64,000 nt of DNA. Source: Acanthochromis polyacanthus. Its lineage: Eukaryota; Chordata; Actinopteri; Pomacentridae. Positions 24,414 to 41,534 of the stretch are shown here, one piece after another. Numbering within the stretch: the stretch's first letter is position 1; every line of letters begins with the position of its first letter. The notes under the pieces were generated by a model. That model was not told the DNA's origin. It saw nothing but the letters and a program-made list of their open reading frames with translations, and did not search any database. Location: assembly GCF_021347895.1 (NCBI RefSeq), contig NC_067118.1, forward strand, positions 39,049,755 to 39,113,754, in the 5' to 3' direction. Made by a program: the position numbers and the translations under genes.

Positions 24414-27225
24414 ATTCCCTATAGACACTCCTCTGATAGCCTGACAGCTGCTCTTACATAAAGAAGACCTCCAAAGCATTCATATACCCGCATAAGCACA
24501 CATACATTGTGTTCCTTTTTTTTTTTTTTTAAACCAACTCTCCGTCATGCCTCTCAAAGCATCTGTCTCTGAAGTGGCACAAATCCACACCCAACATCTT
24601 TCTGACTCCCCAGCGTGTTGTCGAGAAGTCACACTGCACACGCACAGCCTGTCCAGCCCTCACACACACACACACCATTAACCTACACTTTAGCCTGAAT
24701 GTTAAATGTGCCTGTGTGTGTGAATTATACCGAGGGGGGACATCGATTAGCATTGGCTTAAGCAAGCCTTCTCATTTCCTGTCTTCCATTACAGCACTCA
24801 ATCAGCCCACAGCTCCTTCTCTGCCATACTCTGCTCAGGAGGCGACCATGCTAGTTGTACACACACGCACACACAAACACGCAAATGCGCACAAACACAC
24901 GCAGGGTTTGGATTAGCAGGCTGGGCAGACGTCCAATATGACAAATCCACACACACACACTTAGCCTGACATTCATATCCTTTCTGTGAGCATTCCTCCT
25001 GTCTTCTTCCACAGCCGTAGTCCAGTCGGTATTAGTAAGATGTCTCATTACCTCACCAGGCTATGCTAACAAGGCAAAGCTAACACAATGGATTACAGGC
25101 AAATGAAACACCGGGCGGTTTAAAAGACTCTACGCAACACAAAGGAAGTCTGTGTCTTCCAAAAAAACGTCAGCATTCCTCAGTTTTTTTTTTTCCTCCT
25201 TTCTTTCTGTGTTTGTGTCTCACTCTGAATCCTGACTCATGGGTAATACCTTGAGACCAGACAAGTCTCCGCTCTCTTGAGAACATCCCGGGCGATGCAC
25301 ACACACACACATGCACGCACGCACGCTGGCAAATACACTAAACACGCACAGGAAGCCAGGTATCAAAGCGAGATGGCTTTGAAGCAGCTAAATGAAAGGC
25401 TGAAGGCAGAAATGACAATGTTTTCTGGCAGGCTGTAACTGTATGTCTGGCTGAGAGGGAGAGCTTCGGAAATAAAGTCAGTATTATGATCTGAACACCC
25501 AGATATGAGTTCTCCTAACCGCCTCCATCTGTCCTCCTGCAGCCTGCGTTTGAAGTCTCACTTGGATCTGCATTCTAGTCTATACCCTCGCTAGTGCTGC
25601 AAAGATTTCTGATTTCTGTGTTCTCCAGAAAAATGTCTGTATGTTTGCATGTAGCCTAAATCAGTGAACACAAGCTTCCCGGTGCTCTGTCTGTGTTCTG
25701 CAGTTAATGATCACCACAGTGGATGTATTCTTTATATCCTCTCTCTCTCCTTTTGACTTTAAACAGTGCTGCTCTCTGTGCCATCACTTAACTCGTCTTA
25801 AATTTCTTGGCTAAAACTGCCGTGCAGCAGAAGTGTGTTGGAAGCAAAGACAAATATTTAGGTTGGACACAGGCTTGGCTATTTTATGAAGCAAGCAGCC
25901 AGCGCTAGTGTTCTCAGCCCTGTCTAGGAGGAGTGCAGTGTGGCCAACGCGATGCATTTTTCCTTCACTTTGCACCTCCAGAAGACGAGATGGAACAAAG
26001 ACTGGTACAATTAGTGCCGTTTGTTATCAGCATGACTGTTGGACGAGCTGGACCTCGGATGTGGCAGTCATGTGCGGTGCTTGTGACTCTCCAGTGTGTA
26101 AAGGGTGCCTGTGGTTGGCAGTATGATCCACCAGTAGTGGCCCTCAGCCCTGAAGTCTTAATTAGTAGCATCTGTGAGCTCTGTGTGACTAAACTCCTCT
26201 CCTGTTTTTCCTTCTTCTCTCCATCTCTGCTGCCTACCATCCCTCCAGTTTTGTTTTTTTTTCTGTGTGTGCCTGCATGACAAGAGGACCTGTTACGTCC
26301 TCAGATGTGATGCTGTATGTCATCAATTTGTACGACGACACGACTAGCGAGTCTGTCATCCGGTGATTTGTGATTTATGCGCGTCCGCTTCATTCCATGA
26401 AAGGGTTTTTTTTTTTTAATTTAAGGCAGGCGTGGGCGCTGGCGTTCAAAGGCGCACACACCGAGTGCACACAAAGAGGAACAAGAGCAAATCTGCCCAC
26501 TTTGAATCGGCTAATGCTCATCCAATCCAATATGGAGCCGGGGCTGACAGATGGGCCCAGTGTGTTCAAAGCAGAGGGCGCCGATTTAATATCCAAACAG
26601 GTCAAGCCAAAGAGAGGCAGAGAGAGAGACACCCCTGTGTAGGCACGGCGCTAAAGGTCCTGCCAGCCCTGCCACCACAGCTGGGACTCACCTCACCTCC
26701 TCCCTCCCTTCCCTACTGCCTCCCACACTCTCTTCTCTCTCCCCCTATTTGTTCTTGTTGCCAGGCGGGGAAGCAGCAGGCTGCGCACAGTTCTCTCCTC
26801 GCAAACATTGTAATCAGCGTTTGTTTAGTGTTATTATATGTGCCTCGGAGAAGGAGGCTCGAGAGGGCGAGCCTTTTCTCCAAGTAGCCAAGTGCTCCCA
26901 GTGAAGCCCGTGAGGAGAGGAGGGCTGCAGAGTGGAATCCTGCTGCTGCTGCTGGCTCTGACAGTCTGATTTAGAGGTGCTTTCTCTTACCTCTGACACA
27001 GAGTCCCAGCCTGCCCCGCTCTACTGCAGGGCTGGGAGAAGAATAGTGGTGCTTATCCTGAAAGCCTGTTATTTGTGTGTGTGTGTGTGTGTGTCGGTCG
27101 GTGTGTGTATTTGTTCATTCACACAGCATGCTGGCATTTCTTTTTAACAACCTCCTTTGTCAGTCACTGAGATGTCGAAGATTGCGTGAGCACAGCAGAT
27201 CTCTTGTACCTCGCCAGTGTACACT

Positions 27226-27227
<2 letters not shown>

Positions 27228-27280
<53 letters not shown>
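27228..27280. repeat. (AC)n microsatellite, about 26 units
   Basis: Uninterrupted AC run that ends in GCACACGCATGC. Confidence 0.97.
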
Positions 27281-27289
<9 letters not shown>

Positions 27290-27872
27290 TGCAGTTTTGT
27301 GAACGTGCATGCTCTGTCGTCCAGATGGAAGTGCTTATTGAGTGCTGGTGTGCTGGCAGATCTCTCTGTCTCGGGGAGAGCGGGAGAAAATAAGGGAGAG
27401 AAAGAAGGAAAATCGGGAAGAGAGAGAAAGCCGAGTGGAAAACCCTTCCAATCAGATCCATCATCTTCGTGCGTGTGCGCTTGTGCGAGTGTATGTGTGA
27501 TCTTCCCAGCCAGCTCTTCCTGCCTCCCCTCTCTAATCTTATCATGTCGGAGCTGCAGATTAGTCCTCCCAGATCCCATCTCTGCCTCCAAATGCCACAA
27601 TCAGCCTTTTGTTCTTTGGTTGTGCTTACTCTTCCCTTGCGACAGGCGAGGTGAACACTCCCACAGTCTCCCCTCCCTGCCATTTTGAGCCTGCGTGTCA
27701 ATGTCACGCCGCTACCAGCCCTGATCCACCGTACCCAAGCCTCCCCTGCCCCTGGGGCGTTAGCTAACTAAGCCGTTAGCTCAGCAGCCTGCTAGCCTAG
27801 CTGAACTGCTTGACATTCCTTGCTAACATTGAGCTGCTGCTGCCGCTCTTGTCTGTTTGACCTCCCCCTTTT

Positions 27873-27898
27873 TCCCTCCCTCCCTCCCTCCCTCCCTC
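27873..27898. repeat. (CTCC)n tetranucleotide repeat
   Basis: CCCTCCCTCCCTCCCTCCCT run, about six units. Confidence 0.9.
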
Positions 27899-30524
27899 GC
27901 TCTCCGCCATCTCCTTTGTCTGTGTGTTTGGGATCTGTCTTTCCTTCCTTACTTCTTCTCGCCACCTCCTGAAGGAAGTCATAGATCCTGGCTGCTGTTG
28001 TCACCAGTGAGGAGGAGGTGGTGAGGGAGGGGGGGTCACTAACAGGGTTGGCAGAGGAAGAAGAGAGTGTTTGAAAAGCAGAGAAAATAAACAGAGGTTT
28101 CCTGTTAACGAGGTGCACTGGGGGCCTGTCGTGTGGGAGCAGGAGGATCTGGTATTGTTTAAAGCCAGGCTCTAGTGTTACAGTGCAGGGAGGAGCAGGA
28201 ACGGGGCATTAGGTTTGAGGGTTACAGGTTGTAACAGCGTTCTCTGGCTGCAAGGCACTGACCATATTGTACAGGCTGCTGTGAACAGACATGTTCTCCA
28301 AAACACAGAAGCACTTTGCTGAACTGTCAGCATTGGTTTTGCATCGAACAGCTAAAAGCAGTATTGATTTCACACTTTCATACTTCAAAACACAGAATTA
28401 ATTCAGTCTGTTTTCTTTAAGTGTACTCCTTTACAGAATTCCTCTCTTTAAAAGCAGAGCTGGTTTCTTTTCAAACATAAAACCCCTCCTTGTAAAGGGG
28501 GAAAGTCTGCCCTCTGTATTTCCCTCTCTCCCCCAGTCTTTGTAGTATTGTGGTTGTACACAGGGGCCCTAGCTCCAGAGTTGACTGCACACACATGCAG
28601 CGACACAAAGAAAGCTGCACAGCCATTATGGGCCCAAGGGGCCGGCCACCTTTAGCTAGTCAGAGGGAGAATTAACTGACTCACACAATGCCTGGCTTGT
28701 CTTGGCTGCTTTTAGAACAGTGATGAATGCATCGATTTGTTTTTTATTAACAGTGACACATTTTTTTGGTTTGTTCTACACTTTTAAGTCTTGTAACGTT
28801 TCCCACATACGTAACCTTTTTGTGAAGTGGCCCTGCTATAATCCAACCGCTGTCTGATGAGTGTGCTGAAGAATGCCACAGGCCAGGCCGAGCCACTGGA
28901 GGGAGGGGAGGTGCTATTGTGTTCAGCCCCAAAGCATGACTCTCAGATTTATATCACCTCAATGAATAAAGGGGGTAGCCTTATAGCCGGCGGGTGAAGC
29001 GGGAGGAAGATCGTTGTAATTTTAAGTCCGCGGAAATGAGATGGTCTCACCGCTCCCACCTTAATCCAACTCTTTTTCTCCCCCCCCCCCTTCTTCTTCA
29101 ATCTCCTCTGCTTCTTTGCACTTTCTCTTTTTTTCCTCGCGTTTCATTTCTTTCTCTCAGTAGTGGGTTAGTAAGTCTTTTGGCCTCTCTGCAGTGAGCG
29201 GTATTCCCAGGGTTTAGGGCCCAGGAGGAGGGAGGGCAGGGCCGTGTTTAGCCTCTGGCAGGACAGACAAAGATGGCTGACATTGTGCGGGGCTCGGCTA
29301 TGCTCGGCTCTCTACAGGCAGCGTGGAATGTCTCTAATCAATTCAGCATTGTGGGTTCCTTATACGTTCTCCCTCTGTCATTTTCTCTGACGGGCTGAGC
29401 ACAACCCAGACAATACAACTAGTAGTTCGTGCGGCAAGTCTGAGCTGTCTATCATCTCCCTTCATTTTCTCCTTGCGTTATCTACTCATTTTTCCACCCC
29501 GCATGTTTATAGAATTGTGATAATTGAAAGCTATGCTCCACTCCCACTATGTGCTCCATATGTTGCACTCTCAGTCTTTTCCCTCCCTCTTTCGCCTGAG
29601 AGGGCTTAACGCCGCTGTGAGCTTCATAACAGCAATCTGCTCGGGAAGAGTGGCAGCCACTCTGTAGCAACGAGCGCGCCGATGATAGTGGAAGTAACAT
29701 TTGGTCCCTGCGTTGGTTGGTTAAAAATAATGCAGGCTAATGAAAAAGGTGTGAAACCTGTTTGTGTGTGTGTACGTGGAGCATGTTCCGGCTCTCTGAA
29801 ATCCCTTTGATTTTGTGGTTTTACAAGCAGAAAATGAAATGTTCAGGTAGCACACTGGCAGCATTTAAAGTCTCCTTAAAGTATTAATTATGCATAAGCA
29901 CCGGATAACGGCTCGTTCTGCTGTGGCAGGCAGCCTGTTAGTGGGGAAGGTAACGGTGTCTGTGCACTGGATAGACAAGAGGTTGGGATGGGTGGGCTGG
30001 CTGCTGGCTGGGAGGGGGGTGAGGCAGGGAGGGACATGACGTCATTGCACACATTTCTTCACACAGTATGCCTTGGTGCTCGGGGGGCTTGCGTCTCCGT
30101 CCGTCTGTGTGGCTCTCTGTTGAATCACAAGCAAAAAGTGTGCGGGGCCGTGTGATGTTGCGTGCACGCTCGCTACCATCATCCGGAGCAGTAAACGCAG
30201 CCGACTGACTGCATGCCAGCTGCTGTTTAACACGTCCAGGCTCACTTAGTCACTCATTCCTCCCTCCCCGCTCGCTCGAGGTTTCTGGAGAACGGGAAGA
30301 ACAAGGGAGAGAAAATGAAGGGGGAGTTGAAGGGTTGGATTTAGAAAGATTGAGAAGGGAGGGAGAGAATGGGAAAACCAGAGGTGGGCTTGAGGTTTTG
30401 AGGGAGGCGATGATTTGCTTGGCTGCATGTGCTCAGTCTCCTCCCCGGTGACATAACAGAACAATGTACTCTAAAGGCTTTAAATATCTTTACTCTGACC
30501 TCATGTTCCTGCGCACGCAAACAC

Positions 30525-30529
<5 letters not shown>

Positions 30530-30620
<91 letters not shown>
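30530..30620. repeat. (CA)45 microsatellite
   Basis: About 91 uninterrupted bases of CA, the longest dinucleotide tract here, about 1 kb before the exon at 31626. Confidence 0.97.
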
Positions 30621-30623
<3 letters not shown>

Positions 30624-31070
30624 CCTGGAAAGGGCGGATGTTAATCTGTCTGTCTTAGATTACTGCAGCGTCTTTCCTATTCCCATTTTTTCCCCCATAC
30701 GTTCATTCTTCCTGTATTCTGTGGCTGGTGCCACAGGCGGTGCTGGTTGCAGGTGTCTCAGTGTGTTAGTGCAGTGCAGTCTCTAATAAAGATGGCTGGG
30801 GCCAACAGGATAGTGTCGCAGTCCAGCACCCAGCCCAGCAGTCTCTGTAATGTTCTTTCAAACCACTGTGACGGTCAGTTGAGCTTATGTGGAGGCACAA
30901 TAAATATTTTATAACATGAAATGAAAACAGTATTTTGCCCTTTTCATCCCTCACCTCAGCGCTGGCCTCAGTTTTTTACCGTTTTCTCCCCCACTCCCTC
31001 CCTCTTTTCCCCCTTCCTTCCCTCTCTGGTTTTCCATTCACTCGCCATGGACAGGCTCTCTGCTCGCCTC

Positions 31071-31154
31071 AGTGCTGCCACTTGCTGGCCGTGTGAAGAG
31101 TTACAGGCCTTTGCTGACTTGCATTTAATCAAAAGGCCAGTAGGTGGCAGCACT
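31071..31154. promoter_or_regulatory. Inverted pair of CTCF-like motifs
   Basis: GGCCAGTAGGTGGCAGCACT (31135-31154) contains CCAGTAGGTGGCAG, which fits the CTCF core consensus CCASYAGRKGGCRS at all 14 positions. Upstream, AGTGCTGCCACTTGCTGGCC (31071-31090) is its inverse with 18 of 20 positions matching and one core mismatch. The two sites point in opposite directions, 44 bases apart, and lie about 470 bases before a BAH exon. CTCF binding is inferred, not shown. Confidence 0.45.
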
Positions 31155-31529
31155 CAAAGAGGATGAGGCCCAAAGCATTGCAAAGAGAGACTTTACCTGT
31201 GCATGAATGAGCTTTAAAAGCCCTAACAGCGTATTAAACACATAATAGCTCAGTTGAGTGTTTTCATTAAGTAAAGAGAATCCAAGCTAGAGGATTGATC
31301 TGCAAGAGGCAGACTGAACACTCATTCCCTTCATGGTTCCTCTCGCTCCACACTTCCTCCAGCTATGGCCGTCCCACTGTTTACTTTATTAAGGCTCTAA
31401 ATGCCCTACAATCCCTTTTTAATTGACTTGGTCTCTCTGTGTGCTTTTTGGCATCAGCCAGTGCGAGTCATAAACAGTGCATCTGCACAGCATCACTGTC
31501 TGCCAAGAGGCCAGTTTGTGACGTCGTAA

Positions 31530-32638
<1,109 letters not shown>

Positions 32639-34950
32639 TAGCACACCTGCACATGTGCATCTACACAGTACGCGCTAAAGTAAATACACTTACTCTCCGT
32701 GCAGCACAACCCTCAATTTCAACACACACTGCTGGGTGATATGAGAGCTCGCTGCGAATTGCATTTCAAACACAAAGCAGAGGACAGTGTCCCGGGCAGC
32801 CGAGCCAATTCTGCAACTCTGCGCTGTTCCCTGGGCAACGCTCCCTCAGGCCAGACAGCAGCACCGTCAAGTGTTAACAACCCGCAGTGCCATGTGGCCC
32901 TTGAGCATACACACACCAGTGGGCTCATCACACGTTAACACATACACTTCTACAGGAACATAAGCACCGCCAATAATTCATAGCTAAATCACATCCTGAA
33001 ATGTCACAGAGGAAGGTTGCAGTTGGAATAATTAGTTGATGAATAAATATTTAGATGTTACCAAATGATCAAATGAGCCACACTGTAGTGTGCTGTTAAA
33101 TATACAGAGAAATAGCTCTTAGTTTTTGACAAATAAATAATGAACCCATCACATAGTTGTCCATCCAAAAAGCATCTTTCAAAATGAAACTTTGTTTATT
33201 TCCTGCCTTTTGGATCTAAAACCACTCGCAATTTAGAAATGTATAAAAATATTTTTATTTTAGTTTGTGTCATGTCCACTGTAGTAGATAACAGCAATTT
33301 TATTGTTAAAAAAACAAACAAAAAAAACAGGGACACTTCAAAATCAAAATATGCTGACAAGAAAACATGCTGATCCATTTTCTAATCAAACTTTAAGAAA
33401 CTAAATTAAACTACAGTGGTGTAAAATTGAAGCGGTTGAATGAAACATAGTTTTAAACAGCTATTTATTTGTTCTGTTATTTACTTCACAAAGAAAATAT
33501 TAAATCATTCTCATGTCCATTACAGTTTACATTCATAAAGGGGCTGTTTTTTCTCCTGACCAAAAGTTTAACTGAATTCTGAGCTCCATTTCTAATTCCT
33601 GACGTGTTCAGAAACAAGAAAACCTATGATAACCACAAGTAAAACAACAATCCAATATTTAACGTAGCTTCTCTCTTTTCCTGGGAGGTGAGTTTTGCTG
33701 CAGTCTCCTTTTGTCTCAGTATGAAAACAAAGTTCCTATTTATCCCAATTATCATTATCATATTGCTTGGAAAGGTCCTCTGTTGAACACGTCAGGTTTT
33801 AGTAGCGTAGCTCAAATGAGTCAAAAGGTATAGAAAAAAAAGTCCAGTACTGAGGACGTAAATGGATGGAATGGGTCTCAGGAAGATATGCAAGTAAATA
33901 ATAATAACATTCAACCTTTGTATAAACTCTGAATGTTGAGGTACAGAGGCCTCATTTACTATGAAGTCAAGCAAGAAAATCAAAGAAAACTGATTTGTTT
34001 CTCCTGTCAGTCATTAATATTTTCTCAGTCCTCCTTTGACTCTTATGTAAAATATTGTCCCAAGTTGTTGACTTTAAAGTCTTGTATTATATTTGGCTGA
34101 AGTGGCCGCAAGAACTCAGTGTTCAGGACACTTGGTGAATATACACATACTTGAAGTTTATTTTTACTATTTGTAGTCGGTGCAGATCCTTAAAAGCGCT
34201 TCTATTCGAGCTCAGAAAAAATACAGCAGTGTGTACTCAGCCTCACAGAACACATGCTCACCTGTTGACACGTCCTGTTAGCAGCTGGCAGCTCACGTTA
34301 GCCGCTGTGCCCCTAATGGCTGAGCTTTTCTCAGTTCACCGCTAAATATATACTGTGTGTTAAAACAGCTTTGTAACCAGAGAACAAATGTAGATGCACG
34401 CGCAGCTACAGCCTTCTTTATCTGCAATAATCCAAGTGTCGTGTTTGTCCGGGCGAAGCTTCGGTTCAGACGTTTCGTTGAGATTATCAACCAAACATAG
34501 TGTGTGCCGTTGCTTCTGGAAACGGGCTCAGTGCAGCACAACACTCTGATATCTGCAGTCTGTCCTTGTAGCGGGTCCAGGATTATTAGAATTGATGTCA
34601 CACGGCCAGAGCGCAGCGGCCACAGCATGCCTCAGCTCAGGTCATTTGTCAAAGACAAGTCCCAGCTCCCTCTCGGTCCCGCTGATGCATCTTAACCCCC
34701 GTAGGGGTCATTTCACTTGAGAACCGAACATTATGTCCTCTCCTCAGGGGGCCGCACTTTATTGGCTTTATTGAATTATGTGACACAATATTGACCTCCA
34801 CAGAGGCACTGCTTACTTTGGGTGTACACAGAAATGTGCTTGTGATAATATGAGTTTTCAAACCAGAGCTACTTTATCTCTGTTCCCTCTTTTGTCATAG
34901 ATTCATAAATCTGGTCGATTTCGCAAATCTGTTTCATTTAGATACACTGA

Positions 34951-38231
<3,281 letters not shown>

Positions 38232-38552
38232 TGAGGAGCTGACTGTCCTGTTAGTCAACACTGCACACTACAGGCATTATTTCTCATTCAGAGAGAAACA
38301 CATCGAACTAATCTGCCGTTTATTTTTATGATTAGTCTGTTTTTTTTGTCTCTAAAATGTCAGAGAAAAATGCACATCACAGTTTCAAAAATATCCCTAA
38401 AATATTCACTTTGCAATCACATAAAGGGAAGCAAGCGGTTTTAATTTAGACCCTTGAATTAGTTAATGCTTTGGTGTTTTCAGGAATAACTGAAACAACA
38501 GGTGACGGTTAATTACAGGGGATCCTCGGTTTACGGCGTCATTGATCTATGG

Positions 38553-38861
38553 CAGGGATGTCAAACTCATTTCACAAAGGGCCGGTGTGGCTGCAGGTTT
38601 TTGTACCAACTAAGCAGCATCACACCAGACCTGACTCATTTAATCAACCGATGTCAGTCTCCAGACAGGTGATTGGTCAGACTGTGTGCTCTAGGCTACA
38701 GCATTTAGTTCCAACATGTCTACAGCACACAGTCTGACCAATCACCTGTCTGGAGACTGAGATCGGCTGATTAAATGAGTCAGGTCTGGTGTGATGCTGC
38801 TTAGTTGGGACAAAAACCTGCAGCCACGCCGGCCCTTTGTGGAATGAGTTTGACATCCCTG
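38553..38861. mobile_element. Palindromic hAT-type MITE with 8-bp target duplication
   Basis: The 309-base element begins CAGGGATGTCAAACTCATTT and ends with its inverse (AATGAGTTTGACATCCCTG). Nearly the whole element folds into one long inverted repeat: the segment TCTCCAGACAGGTGATTGGT on the left arm recurs inverted on the right. A perfect 8-bp duplication, ATCTATGG, flanks it (38545-38552 and 38862-38869), as expected for hAT. It is inserted within the Tigger-like element. Confidence 0.85.
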
Positions 38862-38910
38862 ATCTATGGCGTTTCGTCGTGCTACATGCACTAACTTTTT
38901 GACCTTCATT

Positions 38911-39084
38911 TTGGCTCCCAAGCGTAAGTCAGACTCTTCTAATGCTTCGAAGAAAAGGAAAGCTGTCTCCGTGGAAGTGAAATTAGATATAATAAAATGC
39001 TCAGAACAGGGCGAAACACTGTCAAACATCGGTCAAGTTGTAAAAACAGGTCAACAAATTGTAGCGACCCTCTGTGATGAATGA
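38911..39084 (+). pseudogene. Tigger/pogo-type transposase N-terminus remnant
   Basis: Reads LAPKRKSDSSNASKKRKAVS and continues VEVKLDIIKCSEQGETLSNI, typical of the N-terminal CENP-B/Psq-like helix-turn-helix of Tigger transposases (usually MAPKRK...). The expected start Met is a TTG here, and the frame ends at a TGA after about 58 codons, long before the DDE catalytic domain. It is a dead fragment of the element at 38516-39510. Confidence 0.7.
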
Positions 39085-40257
39085 GTGAGACTTTATCCTG
39101 TTCTCTGGTCGTTTATTGAACCTTCACACAGACTACTGTGGGCCGTAGCCAACACCAAAATAACTAGAAAACTCTTTAACTTAGCTCCAGAATTAGCCGC
39201 CGTTCCCAGCCCCCTCTACTGCTGACTCTGAGCCAATCAGAGGTGAGCTAACTAAACATGGTGCATTCACTGACATTAGGTAAATCTGGAACTGAACAAT
39301 AAACACTAAAACCTCAACAACAACATCAGTCCGTTACAATATTCTGTTATCTTCTAGTAAAATAATTCATACATACATGAAAGTTGTTGGTATTCATGAC
39401 TTTTTCTGAAGAACTGATTGATATCGTGATGCTCGAATTTGTTTACATTTTCGGTGGGGTTCAGACTTACTCATAGAAACGGAACTCCGACTTAAGCCGA
39501 GGATCTCCTGTATCTGTCATTCAGTTAATCGACCAGCTTTACTTCCACTACTTTATGAGTAGGTTCGGTGTAATTGCAGTGAAATTATAGCCACTAGTTC
39601 CATAGACTTATGATTTAATCAAAAATATGCTCCATTTGCTTCTTCCAGTGTCACCCAGCAGTAGCTAAAGTGCTATTATAAAATATGCAACACTTTTTTA
39701 AGGACACTCATTTTTCTCGGTTTTACTCCTCACGAGCCTTCTGCCTTTCTGGCTTTGGTCACACAGTGTTGTGTCTAATGACGCTGTCTGCTCATTATTG
39801 CTCACAATGTTATCAGTGCACGAAGAATGATCCAAATGTGTGCAATCGTGGGGAACGAGCCAAGAAAACCCTCATGGCTTTGTAATTGTTTGGGCATTTG
39901 TTGATGTTTGTCAAATTACATGTCAGATTTTAATTGCCGATTTATTTTTTTGGTCTTTTCTGCTTTATAATTGAGATTAGAATGGAAAACATACAAGGAG
40001 CTTATGGGTTGTATTTGAAGTCACATGTGTGGTTAAGATTTCGCTGAAGACATTTTACATGTGACAGTAAGAAAAGTGAAGGTAGAAATAATAAAGTAAT
40101 GATGGTTTAGCTGCTTCACCTCCAGGTTTCTTGTATTTTGCATGTTGTCTAGAGATGCACCATACTGGATTTTTGCAGATATTCTCATATTTTCCAGCTC
40201 ATTTTAGCAGATTCCTGATGCCTATATATGCGGATTTTTCTGCCTTGCTGTATAGAA

Positions 40258-41534
40258 CAGGGATGTCAAACTCATTTTAGTTCAGGGACCACATGCAGCC
40301 CAGTTTGACCTCAAGTGGACCAGTAAAATCCCAGCAGAATAACCACAACTCCAAATTTTTCCTTTGTTTCAGTGCAGAAATGTTCACGTTCAAGGAATTA
40401 TCTTTTTACAAAGCATTATGAACAATCTGAAATTTCTTAAGAAAAAATAATTCAATTTCAGCAGCATTATGCCTCAGTAAATCAATTACACACTACAACT
40501 TACGGATGACAGAACATTTAGTCATGTGGAACCAAACAATAGAGTGTTTTACTTTATGATCAAAACAGCAGAAGTCAGTAAAAAAACACACACAACACGA
40601 CAAAAAGATTACACAAAACAACAAAAGCGAGAAACAAAATGACAAAAAGTGAGACAAACAATACAAAACAAAACAAAAACCAGACAAAAAGCTAGAAAAT
40701 GGCAAAAAATGGACACAAATGACACAAAAAATGACAGAAAAAGAAACAAAATGACAAAAAATAGATAAAAAAAAACACAAGCGAGACAAAAAGGAAACAC
40801 AAAAAAACAAAATGAGGAAAGTCAGACAAGAAAAGACAAACGACAAAAACAAAACATTACAAAAATGAGACAAACTGACAAAACAGTGAACAATCTGAAA
40901 TTTCTTAAGAAAAAAGAATTCAATTTCAACAGCATTATGCCTCAGTAAATCAATTACACACTACAACTTACAGATCACAGAACATTTAGTCGTCTGGAAC
41001 CAAACAATAGAGTGTTTTACTTTATGATCAAAACAGTAAAAGTCAGATAAAAAAAAAGACAAAATAACAAAAGCGAAAAAAACGAATTGACAAAAAGTGA
41101 GACAAACAACACGAAACAAAACAAAAAACAAGACAAAAAAGCTAGAAAGTGACAAAAAATGGACAAAAATGGGACAAAAAAATGGCACGAATGACACAAA
41201 AAAATGACAGAAAAAGAAACAAAATGACAAAAAATAGATAAACACAAGCGAGACAAAAAGCAAACACAAAATGACAAAAATCAGACAAGAAAAGACAATG
41301 AACAACAAAAAGAAAATAAAACATGACAAAAATGAGACAAACTGACAAAACAGTGAACAATCTAGTATAAAACAAATTGTCATGGTCTAGAAATTAGTTA
41401 AAATGTATGGTTTTACAATTTGCAGTTAATGTCTTCTCTGTAATTTTTACACTTTACAAAGTCGTCCCATGGGCCGAAATTAGACCCTCTGGAGGGCCGG
41501 TTTTGGCCCGTGGGCCGCATGTTTAACACCCCTG
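40258..41534. mobile_element. hAT-like element with internal A-rich tandem repeat
   Basis: Left end CAGGGATGTCAAACTCATTT, right end CGCATGTTTAACACCCCTG (inverse CAGGGGTGTTAAAC), flanked by a perfect 8-bp duplication GTATAGAA (40250-40257 and 41535-41542). The ends resemble those of the palindromic element at 38553-38861, so both may be related hAT families. The interior is filled with degenerate GACAAAAA/ACAAAATG repeats and a 468-base tandem duplication. The long minus-strand open frames here are low-complexity artefacts. Confidence 0.8.
40420..41355. repeat. 468-bp tandem duplication, two copies, inside the hAT-like element
   Basis: GAACAATCTGAAATTTCTTA starts at 40420 and again at 40888. 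The following 150 bases (including ATTATGCCTCAGTAAATCAA and GAGTGTTTTACTTTATGATC) are nearly identical. CTGACAAAACAGTGAACAAT at the end of each unit (40874, 41342) also has period 468. Between the anchors lie GACAAAA-type repeats that differ slightly in length and composition. Confidence 0.75.

Larger units (their letters stand above)
38516..39510 (+). mobile_element. Tigger-like (Tc1/mariner superfamily) element, decayed, with nested hAT
   Basis: Inverted termini CAGGGGATCCTCGGTTTACG and, in reverse complement, CAGGAGATCCTCGGCTTAAG, with TA at both outer borders (38514-38515, 39511-39512). A coding remnant near the left end (38911-39084) resembles the start of a Tigger/pogo transposase. A 309-base hAT element has landed at 38553-38861. 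A shorter inverted copy of the same family lies at 48677-49010. Confidence 0.75.

Noticed and set aside
27077..27707. Overlapping 146- to 203-codon frames on both strands
   Set aside because: All cross the (AC)n microsatellite and purine-rich sequence, and several frames are open at once, the sign of compositional bias.
40493..41383. Minus-strand Phe/Leu/Ser/Cys-rich frames resembling membrane proteins
   Set aside because: They are translations of the GACAAAA-type A-rich repeat inside a hAT-like element; apparent hydrophobic segments come from TTTTGTC codons.
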